64,000 nucleotides of DNA from Senegalimassilia faecalis (GTDB lineage: Bacteria > Actinomycetota > Coriobacteriia > Coriobacteriales > Eggerthellaceae). The position numbers were made by a program, and so were the translations under genes. The stretch is from NCBI RefSeq assembly GCF_004135645.1, contig NZ_SDPW01000001.1:1116001-1180000 (forward strand). Direction: 5' to 3'. Within the stretch, counting starts at the first letter, position 1; the number at the start of each line of letters is the position of its first letter. Below the pieces are notes generated by a model. The model searched no databases. It was not told the DNA's origin and saw nothing but the letters and a program-made list of their open reading frames with translations. Shown here in pieces: positions 16,326 through 24,386 of the stretch.

Positions 16326-17222
16326 ATGGAGTACACACCTATTTGGAGCGGCATCATCGCCTGCTATCTGTTCCTAGGCGGCCTGGGCGGCGGCGCGTTC
16401 GCCACCTCGGCCTTCCTGGCCTGGCGTCATCCTGAAGCGGTCACCATGCGCAAGCTCGGCCACTGGATCGCGCCGATCGTCGTCATCGTCGGCCTCGTGC
16501 TGCTGATGTTCGACGCCAAGGCGGGCCTGCACAACCCGCTACGCTTCGCGCTACTGCTGACCAACTTCGGGTCCGTGATGACCTGGGGCGTCGTCATCCT
16601 GGCCGCGTTCGTGATCGTCGCGCTGGTCGCGTTGGTCATGGACCTGACGAAGCGCCGCGTGCCCATGGCCCTCGAGATCGTCGGCGCCGTGCTCGGCATC
16701 TGCGTGGCCATCTACACCGGCTGCCTGCTGGGCGTGTGCAAGACGTTCCCGCTGTGGAACAACGCACTGCTGCCCATCCTGTTCCTGGTGTCTGCGGTGT
16801 CCACGGGCATGGCCGCCGTGCTGCTGGCCGGCGTGTTCAAGTGCCCCGAGGAGTTCAACCGCGTGGGCGTGCTCAAGAAGTTCCACTACTGCTTCCCGTG
16901 CATCGAGATGCTGCTGGTGGCGGCGCTGCTGTTCATCACGGCGACCAACTCCACCGCGGGCCTGGCCTCGGTGCAGGCGCTGGTGTGCGGCAAGTACGCC
17001 GTGGTCTTCTGGGTGCTGTTCATCGCCGTGGGCCTGGTGATCCCGACGGTGCTGGAGACCAAGATGCTGTTCTTCAGCCCCAAGGAGTTTGAGGAGTCCC
17101 GCAAGGCGCACATGATCAGCGCCTGCTCCGACATCGGCGTGCTGATCGGCGGCTTCGTGCTGCGCCTGCTGGTGCTGCTGGCCGCGCTGCCGGTGACCAT
17201 GACGGTCGCTTGGGTCCTGTAA
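16326..17222 (+). CDS. nrfD: NrfD/PsrC-family membrane anchor subunit
   Basis: 298 residues with eight to nine hydrophobic helices. The first helix has the NrfD motif (YLFLGGLGGGAFATSAF). This subunit exchanges electrons with menaquinone. It starts seven bases after the ferredoxin subunit (GATG context) and ends the operon; a near-perfect 37-base palindrome follows. Together, polyferredoxin, TorD, A, B and C make a full respiratory complex. Confidence 0.92.
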   Translation: MEYTPIWSGIIACYLFLGGLGGGAFATSAFLAWRHPEAVTMRKLGHWIAPIVVIVGLVLLMFDAKAGLHNPLRFALLLTNFGSVMTWGVVILAAFVIVALVALVMDLTKRRVPMALEIVGAVLGICVAIYTGCLLGVCKTFPLWNNALLPILFLVSAVSTGMAAVLLAGVFKCPEEFNRVGVLKKFHYCFPCIEMLLVAALLFITATNSTAGLASVQALVCGKYAVVFWVLFIAVGLVIPTVLETKMLFFSPKEFEESRKAHMISACSDIGVLIGGFVLRLLVLLAALPVTMTVAWVL

Positions 17223-17231
17223 CCTGCCCGA

Positions 17232-17268
17232 AAAGTGGGACAAGGGGACAGTCCCTTTGTCCCACTTT
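17232..17268. terminator. 37-base palindrome after the molybdoenzyme operon
   Basis: Bases 17232-17249 pair with 17251-17268 (18 pairs, one G-T) around a single base. The inner part resembles repeat 17275-17297 and a copy at 51361. It can act as a bidirectional terminator and also belongs to a repeat family. Confidence 0.65.
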
Positions 17269-17274
17269 GAACCT

Positions 17275-17297
17275 GGCAAGGGGATAGGTCGTTTGTC
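17275..17297 (+). repeat. Intergenic 23-bp repeat, copy 1
   Basis: Contains AAGGGGATAGGTCGTTTGTC. It matches 51361-51383 at 21 of 23 bases. Such GGGGACAG...TTGTC elements resemble REP-type intergenic repeats. Confidence 0.6.
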
Positions 17298-18189
17298 ATG
17301 CGCTGACCGTCCAGGCAAAAATGGGGCGAGGGCTGTTACCTTGCTTCCCCGCTTTGGACCTTGGCGGCAACGACCCGTTCTCCGTGCTTTTGCTTGATCA
17401 CGCTTGGGGCGAAGGCGATGTTCCTTTCGCCCCGCTTTCGTGTGGCGAATCTGGGCCGGGAGGCCTGTTTTCCTGGCTCGTTTCGTGTAGCGCGGCAGCA
17501 TATTCGCCCGCTGCCGCGCAGGCGTCTGCCGCAAGGCGCCGTCATCCCCAATTAAGGCGCGGGCCTTCCCTCCCGCGCCGCCTTGCGGGGCCGGCCTCTT
17601 CCAACGCTGGCCCCGCCTTTCCCTTCTGGCCGCCGCCCAAACCCTTCCGGGCAGCGGCCTTTCTGCGTCTGGCGCTCTTTGACGGTGCCAGCCCCGCCTC
17701 CGCCAGCCTCGCGCTTTCGCGAAAAGGCGAGCTCCTTTGCCGGGCGCCAGCGGCCGCGGCGGTTATCGTTTGGGCGTCGTCAGCGGACGTGTCAAGCGTC
17801 CCTGAGTGCTTGGAGCCGGGGTTGGGCCTGATGCTGTGTCAAGAAAAGCGAATTCCTGTAGCTTCTGGCCCGAGAAACGAACCCTGTGGCAAGAATCTCG
17901 GCTTTCTGTAGCCTTGGAAAGGCTTGAGCGGTGCAGGAGTCCCGGATTCTTGCCAATTCCAGGCTCCAAGGGTGGTTTGCCGCTACAGAAACCCAAGATT
18001 TTTGCCAAAACGAAGGTCATGGGGGCGCAGGCATGCAGGAATCCCGGATTCTTGCCAAAACTGCACCCGTTTTCAACAACCTGCTAGGGAATAAGACAAC
18101 GTGAGCTTCCGCGAAAAGGTGCTGCAATCTGTCTCGGATATAATGAATGCGTTGCTGGTCGAAATCGCGGGGAAGGTTCCCATGGGGGG
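17298..18189. other. Gene-free spacer, about 0.9 kb
   Basis: Long open frames here lack ribosome binding sites and known domains. The stretch has an inverted repeat GGGGCGAA / TTCGCCCC (17406-17433) and repeat cluster B. I see no supportable gene. Confidence 0.5.
17837..18056. repeat. Cluster B of dispersed ~26-bp repeats (five units)
   Basis: Direct units at 17837-17862 and 17887-17912; inverted units at 17933-17955, 17982-18007 and 18035-18056. The shared ends are TGGCAAGA (or TGTCAAGA) and CTGTAGC or CCTGCA; the centre is often a small palindrome such as GAATCCCGGATTC. Same family as cluster A at 2.1 kb. Confidence 0.65.
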
Positions 18190-18483
18190 CTGCTGAACTC
18201 AATCAATACGCTTTCTGCGTTTAGCGTGGGTATGGAGCTGTTCGCTGCCTTGGTGGCGGGCTTGCTGCTGATCGCATGCTTCCTGGAAGCGGGCCATCGC
18301 CATCGTGCGACGCTCTACTTCATGGGCATCCTGGCGCTTCACGTCGTGCTGCTTGTCTGCGACGCGACGCTGTGGGCGGTAAGCGGAACTCCCGGCAGCG
18401 AAGCGCCGGTGGCTGCCTTGGCGTTGCATCGGGCGCGCAGCTGCTTGACGTATCAGCGAAGCACGGCTGGTGCGGCGGCTTGA
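18190..18483 (+). pseudogene. Remnant of a membrane sensor N-terminus
   Basis: The frame reads NSINTLSAFSVGMELFAALV and then three hydrophobic segments with RHRATLYFMGILALHVVLL, which looks like the N-terminal membrane part of a sensor kinase or similar signalling protein. It stops after about 95 codons with an unrelated tail, and no start with a ribosome site is clear (a nearby ATG at 18182 runs into TGA). The rest of the gene is absent. I read it as a decayed fragment; a short real membrane protein is the alternative. Confidence 0.4.
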
Positions 18484-18686
18484 TGCGTCATTGGGACGCC
18501 ACCCTCATGGCGCTCCTGCCGATGCCGCTCGTGCTGCCGGGGCGTTTCCTTCGCGTACCCCGCCCATGCGCCCTGCGCCTTACCCCGCCAAGCGATGGAA
18601 ATGTGAAGATGCTTGCATTGCGGTGCTACTATGAGGGTGTTCGAAACCCGGCGCCTGCCGGCTTTGTCCCCAAAGGAGGATTCGCA

Positions 18687-19202
18687 ATGGATGCAAAGGT
18701 GTACGAGCTGATTAACGACCAAATTCGCAAGGAGCTGTACTCGGCGTACCTGTACCTGTCGTTCGCCGATTACTATCAGGAAGAGGGCCTGGAGGGTTTC
18801 GCCCATTGGTACGAGATCCAGACGCAGGAGGAGCGCGACCATGCACTCATCTTCCGCAAGTACCTGCATGAGAACGGCTGCAAGGTGAAGCTGCAGGCCA
18901 TCGACCAGCCCGACAAGACCTTCAGCAACCACCTGGAGCCGCTGGAGGCCGCGCTGGAGCATGAGAAGTACATCACCAGCACCATCAACGACATCTACAC
19001 CGCCGCCCTTGAGGCGAAGGACTACCGCACCATGAAGTTCCTCGACTGGTTCATCGAGGAGCAGCAGGAGGAAGAAGACAACGCCGAGAAGCAGGTGTCG
19101 CGCATGAGGCTGTTCGGCAGCGATGCCAAGGCGCTGTACGACCTCGACCAGGAAAACGCCGCTCGCGTCTACGCCGTTCCCACCCCGCTGGCGAATGCGT
19201 AG
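18687..19202 (+). CDS. ftnA: Ferritin (non-heme)
   Basis: 171 residues from ATG 18687 with AAAGGAGG eight bases upstream. It has the four-helix ferritin pattern and the ferroxidase residues: E in INDQIRKELYSAYLYLSFADYY, then EGFAHWYEIQTQEERDHALIFRKYL (E and E-x-x-H), and later FLDWFIEEQQEEEDNA. It oxidises and stores iron as a 24-mer shell, useful here next to iron-rich redox enzymes. Single-gene unit with a hairpin after the stop. Confidence 0.96.
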   Translation: MDAKVYELINDQIRKELYSAYLYLSFADYYQEEGLEGFAHWYEIQTQEERDHALIFRKYLHENGCKVKLQAIDQPDKTFSNHLEPLEAALEHEKYITSTINDIYTAALEAKDYRTMKFLDWFIEEQQEEEDNAEKQVSRMRLFGSDAKALYDLDQENAARVYAVPTPLANA

Positions 19203-19257
19203 GGCGTGACCGGTGAAGCGAGGCGTGAAAGTTAAGCTATAGGTGCATTTTCCGAAT

Positions 19258-19286
19258 GGCGGGCAAGAGATTATCCCTTGCCCGCC
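19258..19286 (+). terminator. Hairpin after ferritin
   Basis: GGCGGGCAAG and CTTGCCCGCC form a ten-pair stem with a nine-base loop; the T tract is weak. Confidence 0.55.
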
Positions 19287-19489
19287 GCTTAGTATTGAGA
19301 GAGATCGACGCGTAAGGTTTGGCTCTCGAAAGGTGCTGTGATGCACCGTAATCACAAGTGGCCGGGGCGCTTTTTGGGTGCTCGCGATTCTTGTGGTGAG
19401 CACTGCGCGTATGCGATGGAGGGTTCTACTCCGTCAAAGAATAATACTGGCGAGGGTCGTTTGGAGAGGTGCCATGCCATTCGAGAAGG

Positions 19490-20215
19490 CTTTTTTAACG
19501 AGTCCTCTCAAGACCTTGGAGCAGAGCGTAGAGCCCCTGTCAATTTCTTCGGCAAGTTCTTTTGTTGTGACGCGTCCGCTGGCGAAAGCTAGGCGAATAG
19601 CGGGTCGTTCTCATATTGTCCAGTGTGACGATGTTGGGAAGTTTCCCGGGGCTCGTAATTTCAAGACGGTCATCGAACATAGAGATGCGAATGTAGTCGC
19701 CCCGAAAAGAGTAATCTCGGTGCGTTACGGCATTAACGAGACCTTCAAACCAAGCGAACTCGGGGTATTCGGGAACTGTTTGAAATGTGCCATCGGGTCC
19801 TAAAAATTGAAACTCTCGCAGCATGCTTGAGATAAGCAGGTGCACATCTTGGATGACTTTGGGCAAAGGGCCGCAGAACGTTCGCTCTTTCGTGATGTTG
19901 AGTCGTTTGCCCGTTTCCATCTTTACGCCGTCGTATCGCAAGACTCGGACGCGTGCCTGCGGCATCATGACGGAGGGGTCTTGCACGAACAGAAGAGCGC
20001 CAGCAACGGTCAGTTTCCCATCGCGCATGAACCGCCTGCTTTTAAGCACCTGCTCGTCTGACGATTCAGTGCCGAGCAGCGACTTGTAACGGTCGAGAAC
20101 ATCGTGATCGATGTCGTCAATTGATGAATCTTGAATAAGTTCATCTTCGAAAATGCGCTGGCCTTTATCGTATTCAAGGGCAAGAACCTGCTCGCGTGGT
20201 GATGGGGCATGGTAA
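19490..20215 (-). pseudogene. Truncated AlbA/Schlafen-family ATP-binding regulator (RecG-like) remnant
   Basis: From about 20215 leftward the minus strand encodes the middle and ATPase part of an AlbA_2/Schlafen-type protein: ALEYDKGQRIFEDELIQ, GKLTVAGALLFVQDP, and PEYPEFAWFEGLVNAVTHRD (HATPase_c_4-like), then DDRLEITSPGKLPN. The N-terminal AlbA domain is missing because homology starts beside the tRNA-derived sequence. Near 19600 the frame breaks; the winged-helix end (SGRVTTKELAEEI, SKVLRGLVKKAF) continues in another frame. So it is a relic, probably of an older element at the same tRNA site. Confidence 0.65.
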
Positions 20216-20240
20216 CAAAAAAGCCACCCGAAGGTGGCTT
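20215..20240 (-). terminator. Terminator of the original tRNA-fMet transcript
   Basis: AAGCCACC, loop CGAA, GGTGGCTT, with an A run on the plus side giving T on the minus strand. It follows the 3' tRNA fragment and presumably ended the tRNA gene before the element inserted. Confidence 0.7.
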
Positions 20241-20247
20241 GAACATT

Positions 20248-20295
20248 TGGTCGCGGGGGCTGGATTTGAACCAACGACCTCCGGGTTATGAGCCC
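20248..20295 (-). other. attL: Left attachment site (3' part of tRNA-fMet)
   Basis: Matches bases 43052-43099 of the intact tRNA with three mismatches, from CCA through the T arm and anticodon loop (GGGTTATGAGCCC). Similarity stops abruptly at 20295. This is the displaced tRNA 3' portion left by site-specific integration. Confidence 0.88.
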
Positions 20296-20400
20296 TAGTT
20301 TTCAGAAAGTTGTTCTTGGTTGGTATTGTCTATTGTAGCTTGAAAACCCCAGGTCAGCAAGTTGGTATAGTTTGGCGTCTCTTGGGGGTATTTGGAGGGT

Positions 20401-20433
20401 GGGACCACTTCGGGACCACCTATGGGACCACTT
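20401..20433 (+). promoter_or_regulatory. Integrase arm-type sites, left end
   Basis: GGGACCACTT at 20401 and 20424 and GGGACCACC at 20412, three direct copies. The same word occurs twice at 42977-42997 in the same orientation. This is the expected arrangement of arm binding sites for a phage-type integrase. Confidence 0.65.
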
Positions 20434-20480
20434 GATGCTATGCTCTGCCCAACGCAAAACCGTGACAGTTGGGAGAAACA

Positions 20481-21704
20481 TTGAACCAAGAGCGCATCGT
20501 CATAGATGGCGAGGGATCCATCGTCGAAGTCGAGCGCGGAAAGCTGTATCGCATCCGCCTTCGCCTTCCACCGGAGTCCCCAGGCGGAAAGCGCAAATGG
20601 TCTCCACAGCGCACAGTTCACGGCAATAAGGCCAAAGCGCGCATTGAGATGGAGAAGTACCGCTCGGAGCTTGAGGAAGAGCTGAACAACGAGCATTCCA
20701 TGCTCAAGATGGGAGCTTACGCGCGCGAGTTCCACGAACGCCGCAAGGCAATAGCCAGCCTGTCTCCCCTCTCGCTTGAGCGCGATGAGATTGAAATCAA
20801 GCGCATCGAGACCATCTTCAGGAGCACGCCGATACAGAAGATAGATGCAGCGACTATCAACAAGACGTATGCGCGACTGCGCAAGGACGGCATGACCCCC
20901 AGCGCTCTGCACAAGCTGCACCAGAAACTTAGCCAGGTTTTAAAGCAGGCGGTGAAAGAGGAGATCATTCAGCGCAACCCTTGCGATCTCATCGACGACG
21001 TCAAGCGCCCAAAGGCCAAGGAGCGCCGCTCCCTTACCCAGGAGCAGGCGATGCAGCTTGCGCATGACCTCAAAACATCAGGCCGCAACGGGCGAATCGT
21101 GGCCGTATGGCTTGCCTTGGCCACGGGCGTTCGCCGAGGCGAGGCTCTTGGGCTTATCTGGGATGACGTCGATCTTGTTCGCAAGCGCATTTACATTCAT
21201 AAGCAGCTTGATAGCAAGGGCGTGCGCCGAGACCCCAAGAGCGAAAAATCGAAGCGCAACCTGGCCATCGACGACGGCACCGTTCAATTTCTCACCGAAT
21301 GGATGATCATGCAGTCCGATTTGTTCTTCGGAGGTGGGGATGTTCCCGGCACGACGCCGGTCTGCACGAACGAGACCGGCGGGTTCATATCACCAGCGGC
21401 GTTCGACAAATGGCGCCGTAACTTCTTCGTAGAGCATGAGCTGGGCTCGTTCGACAAGGAGGAAGTCTGGTACGACCGTCAGGGAATCAAACGATACACG
21501 CGTAGCGGGTTCCACGGCTTCAATTTGCATGAGCTGCGCCATACGCAGGCGACGCTGCTTATCGGCCAAGGTGCCGACATCAAGACGATCCAAAACCGCC
21601 TGGGCCACTCGACCGCATCGCTCACGATGGACATCTACGCCCATGCAATCGAGCAGAACGACCGGACTGCAGCCGACACCATAGGCGGGCTGCTGGAACT
21701 GTAG
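20481..21704 (+). CDS. int: Tyrosine-type integrase of the tRNA-fMet element
   Basis: 407 residues from TTG 20481, preferred because GGGAG lies five to six bases upstream; TTG 20469 in the same frame has no site. The N-terminal arm-binding region (RIRLRLPPESPGGKRKWS) and a core-binding domain precede the catalytic domain with Arg in LATGVRRGEALGL, the box HELRHTQATLL, the second His in NRLGHSTASLTMDIYAHA and its Tyr. It catalyses integration at the anticodon region of tRNA-fMet and excision. It sits next to attL, as usual. Confidence 0.93.
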   Translation: MNQERIVIDGEGSIVEVERGKLYRIRLRLPPESPGGKRKWSPQRTVHGNKAKARIEMEKYRSELEEELNNEHSMLKMGAYAREFHERRKAIASLSPLSLERDEIEIKRIETIFRSTPIQKIDAATINKTYARLRKDGMTPSALHKLHQKLSQVLKQAVKEEIIQRNPCDLIDDVKRPKAKERRSLTQEQAMQLAHDLKTSGRNGRIVAVWLALATGVRRGEALGLIWDDVDLVRKRIYIHKQLDSKGVRRDPKSEKSKRNLAIDDGTVQFLTEWMIMQSDLFFGGGDVPGTTPVCTNETGGFISPAAFDKWRRNFFVEHELGSFDKEEVWYDRQGIKRYTRSGFHGFNLHELRHTQATLLIGQGADIKTIQNRLGHSTASLTMDIYAHAIEQNDRTAADTIGGLLEL

Positions 21705-21705
21705 C

Positions 21706-21744
21706 GTGGCGGCTGTTGCAGATGTGGCAGCTGTGAGGGGATGC
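21706..21744 (+). repeat. Element-end inverted repeat, left copy (39 bp)
   Basis: Starting two bases after the integrase stop, this 39-base stretch matches the reverse complement of 42892-42930 at 31 of 39 positions; the central GTTGCAG and TGTGGCAG are kept. Confidence 0.55.
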
Positions 21745-21771
21745 CCGCAGCACGCAACACCTGCAACCAAC

Positions 21772-23646
21772 CTATTTGCCAAAGAAGCTACAGAGGAAAC
21801 TGATGGCCGCATCGAAAAGCCCCGGCTCCTCTTCCTTCGGCTGCATTTCCGGTCCCATATACGACGTCATGCCGATATGCACCGCCTCTTCAGACTCGGC
21901 GAACGCGAAGAATTCTCGCCGGATTCTCTCTCGCTCGCTTTCGACGCCTTTCGCCTTGCGCTTGCGGAGCTGACTCCGGCAGCTACTATCGCAGACGTTG
22001 CGGGTATTGCCCCTTTCACGCGCGACGTTCATCAACTTCCCGCAGAATTCGCAGCGAGCGAGCTCAAACGGGATCTTTCCCCTGTTGATCAGGTCCATTA
22101 CGTTCCAAAGCGTGCAAACGAGGTCAACGCCGAAATCGTTGACCTTCACCAACGGCCTCTCGGGGTTAATTCTGCCGGCCTCTGCGAATAAGCCTTTGTA
22201 ATTGAGCGAAACGCCCTCCTCGATCAACCCATCGAGGAAGTCTTTCAGGTATTTGCGAGCAATATCTTTGAAATCATCAGGGGTCTCGCCTGGGAAGCAA
22301 AGGATGTGAACGGCCCTGCCGCAACCGTAATCCTCCTGTTTCGTAATGCCCCAATACTCTTTTCGAGAAAGGCTCAAGCGGCAGTGGGAAAGCTCTACTT
22401 GATAAGAGTCACGGGTCTTGTTGGAACCCGGATTATCCCAGTCCGAGCCGCATGATTCGAACCAAATGGTGTAGCAACCCTCAACCTTCGTTTTCACGGC
22501 GGAAGGGTCAAAGCATCCGTCCCCGGGATCGACCGACTCCACATCGAATAACTCCATGTGGATCTTGCCGAGAACGCGGTTGAACGCAGCATCATCACCA
22601 TTGATCGCCATGTAAAGTTCCATCGCATCACGGAACAGAAGCGCGATCTGGTATACCCCCCAAGCGTCGAGCGTGATGTACCCATCATGCGACAAGCTGT
22701 CACGTTCTTCTTCGCTGAAAAGCCTATATGCGCACTCGCATGCATGGAGCAGGTCGCCCTTGTCGAGGTGGAGATGACGAATCTCGTTCATGCAGCGGTT
22801 TTCTTCTTCGAGATAGCGATCGAAGATAGACTCGTCGATCGAACCGTCGGGGAGTGCGCTCTCTCGGTATTTCCTCTTAATAGCGATCTTCTCTTCGGCC
22901 TCAAGCTCTTTCTTCTTTTCTTCGAGAAGGTCGATCTTTTTCTCGATTCCGCTGAGGCCGGAGAAGTCTTTGGCGAAGCGCTTCATTCCGTGGAAGAAGA
23001 TTCTCTCGGCCGTGAGCTCCTTGTCGCCTTCGACCAATAGGCCGCTACGTTTAAGGCGGTGTTGAAGAAACCCGATTTCAAGACCGTTGCGTGCGTTTTT
23101 CAGCCTGGAATTCTCTGAAGCGATAAGATCTTCGAAATCCTTTTCGTAATCCTCGGAAAAGGAAAGGCGTCTCGGTTCCAGCAGGTTTCTCCTCGTTCCC
23201 GGGCCCCAGCCATCCGAACTCATATGAGGCAGCCCGAACTGGTTCACGAAGTTGCTTGCTTCTTTTCTGAGGACCTTTTCTCCCTTCTTCCCGAATGAGC
23301 CACATTCGGGACTCAATGGGCGAGGGTCGTTCGCCCAACAATACGGAGCTGTTATCTCTGCAATGTTTGCAAAGGCCAAAAGGGCATCGACGGCATTCTG
23401 CCAGACGAAGTCGGACCGTTCCGACTTCTTCGTCCTGGCATCGGGGGCGCCTTCTTTCCTTGTGCCCTGGAACCAAAAGATTGGCGCGCCATCAAACGTC
23501 GAGCCGAGACCGTTGTCGCTGGCGTGAAAACAACTGTTTCCGCTCAACTTGGGGCATGAGTGCAAGCTTTCGAAGAGGGCTTGCCTTCTTGCTTTCTCCT
23601 TGGCTTGTTCCGCTTCCCAAATCGCTCGCGATTCCTCTGGGCTCAT
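21772..23646 (-). CDS. Unknown 624-residue cargo protein with C-terminal CGNR-like zinc-finger motif
   Basis: The start is ATG 23646 (MSPEESRAIWEAEQ) with AGGAG seven bases upstream; the frame stays open for 45 codons before it without a ribosome site. I do not recognise the fold. It has a charged coiled-coil-like section (IEKKIDLLEEKKKELEAEEK) and a long middle with LFRDAMELYMAINGDD. Near residues 528-555 lies a four-Cys motif (CEFCGKLMNVARERGNTRNV, then CDSSC) like the CGNR zinc finger of DNA-binding regulators. The last 70 residues are charged, ending in a hydrophobic tail. It is alone on this strand between the integrase and the transfer genes, a place where mobile elements often keep defence or fitness genes. 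Function unknown. Confidence 0.75.
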   Translation of the reverse strand: MSPEESRAIWEAEQAKEKARRQALFESLHSCPKLSGNSCFHASDNGLGSTFDGAPIFWFQGTRKEGAPDARTKKSERSDFVWQNAVDALLAFANIAEITAPYCWANDPRPLSPECGSFGKKGEKVLRKEASNFVNQFGLPHMSSDGWGPGTRRNLLEPRRLSFSEDYEKDFEDLIASENSRLKNARNGLEIGFLQHRLKRSGLLVEGDKELTAERIFFHGMKRFAKDFSGLSGIEKKIDLLEEKKKELEAEEKIAIKRKYRESALPDGSIDESIFDRYLEEENRCMNEIRHLHLDKGDLLHACECAYRLFSEEERDSLSHDGYITLDAWGVYQIALLFRDAMELYMAINGDDAAFNRVLGKIHMELFDVESVDPGDGCFDPSAVKTKVEGCYTIWFESCGSDWDNPGSNKTRDSYQVELSHCRLSLSRKEYWGITKQEDYGCGRAVHILCFPGETPDDFKDIARKYLKDFLDGLIEEGVSLNYKGLFAEAGRINPERPLVKVNDFGVDLVCTLWNVMDLINRGKIPFELARCEFCGKLMNVARERGNTRNVCDSSCRSQLRKRKAKGVESERERIRREFFAFAESEEAVHIGMTSYMGPEMQPKEEEPGLFDAAISFLCSFFGK

Positions 23647-23833
23647 GTTTACGCTCCTATCTATTTGGGTCACGACAATTTTAGCCCATTCCAACTTAAT
23701 CCAAGTGAAATTAGACTTAAAATTTGTCGTGTCAAAACAAAACCCCAGCGTGTCATGAGATTTTTCTAGCGCGTCTGCCATCTGATTTTAGATTCTTAAT
23801 CGGTTTATCGTGTCACTTATGCGAAGCTTCACC

Positions 23834-23849
23834 TGCCAACCGGTTGGCA
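23834..23849. promoter_or_regulatory. 16-bp perfect palindrome, operator candidate
   Basis: TGCCAACCGGTTGGCA lies between the divergent 624-residue gene and the excisionase-like gene. A second small palindrome, GACCG-AG-CGGTC, follows about 35 bases later. Possibly bound by the small helix-turn-helix protein downstream. Confidence 0.5.
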
Positions 23850-23926
23850 TCGGCGCATGGATCCGCGCCGGCAGTATCCACATCGACCGAGCGGTCAATA
23901 CGACCGCCTGAAAGGAGACGAGAGCG

Positions 23927-24175
23927 ATGACGGATCGGGAAATAAGGAATCAAACCAAGCCATTCCTGGGGTGGCAGGACTTCGCCAGGCTTTTCGATTG
24001 CGGCCGAAGCAAGGCGCTGCTACTCATGCATGAGGTGGGCGTCGTCTATATCGGTCATGCGGTGTTCGTTCCGGCGAGCAAGCTGGACGACTACCTTGCC
24101 GAGCACGGCTCCATCGACATCACCTGGCCGCTCAGCGAGAAACGCCGAAAGGAAGCCCGCCATGAACGCCGCTAG
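23927..24175 (+). CDS. Excisionase/MerR-like small DNA-binding protein
   Basis: 82 residues with a winged-helix pattern: FLGWQDFARLFDCGRSKALL (helix-turn-helix) then VGVVYIGHAVFVPASKLDDYL, which resembles the wing of excisionase-family proteins that read a target and bend DNA. Start ATG 23927 follows GAAAGGAGACGAGAGCG. It overlaps the next small gene by 14 bases and opens the mobilization operon, so it may act in excision, in replication control, or both. Confidence 0.7.
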   Translation: MTDREIRNQTKPFLGWQDFARLFDCGRSKALLLMHEVGVVYIGHAVFVPASKLDDYLAEHGSIDITWPLSEKRRKEARHERR

Positions 24176-24386
24176 CTTCTATCAGCAATTAGCAGCCGAG
24201 AGCCAGATGCTCGAGGAACACGGCTTCGAATGCTGGCCCGACAACGTGGAGCTCGCCCGCAAGGTATGCGACCTCGAGGACGGCCTTCACGCATTGGCCC
24301 GCTCCCTTGAGCGCGAGATCGTCAAAGACTACCGCGGCCGCTGGATCGTGTTCCCCGCGGCGAAGGGCAATGGTCGCAATGGGTAG
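24162..24386 (+). CDS. Small hypothetical protein of the mobilization operon
   Basis: 74 residues (MNAASFYQQLAAESQMLEEH...). AAAGGAAG lies about eight bases before ATG 24162, inside the upstream gene. It is acidic and helical, with no recognised domain. It overlaps both neighbours (14 bases before; 8 bases after), which supports real translation. Function unknown. Confidence 0.6.
   Translation: MNAASFYQQLAAESQMLEEHGFECWPDNVELARKVCDLEDGLHALARSLEREIVKDYRGRWIVFPAAKGNGRNG

Noticed and set aside
13571-16357. Very long open frame (about 930 codons) antisense to the molybdoenzyme genes
   Set aside because: It is the shadow of GC-rich codons; no ribosome site, Val/Ala/Gly-biased translation and no domain, while the plus strand has clear catalytic motifs.
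17321-17911. 196-codon frame in the spacer after the NrfD gene
   Set aside because: Pro/Ser/Ala-rich, no ribosome site, overlaps inverted repeats; likely noncoding GC-rich DNA.
20401-20433. Short regular repeats considered as a CRISPR array
   Set aside because: Units are ten bases with spacing of one to three bases and recur at the other element end; no spacers or cas genes. Arm sites fit better.
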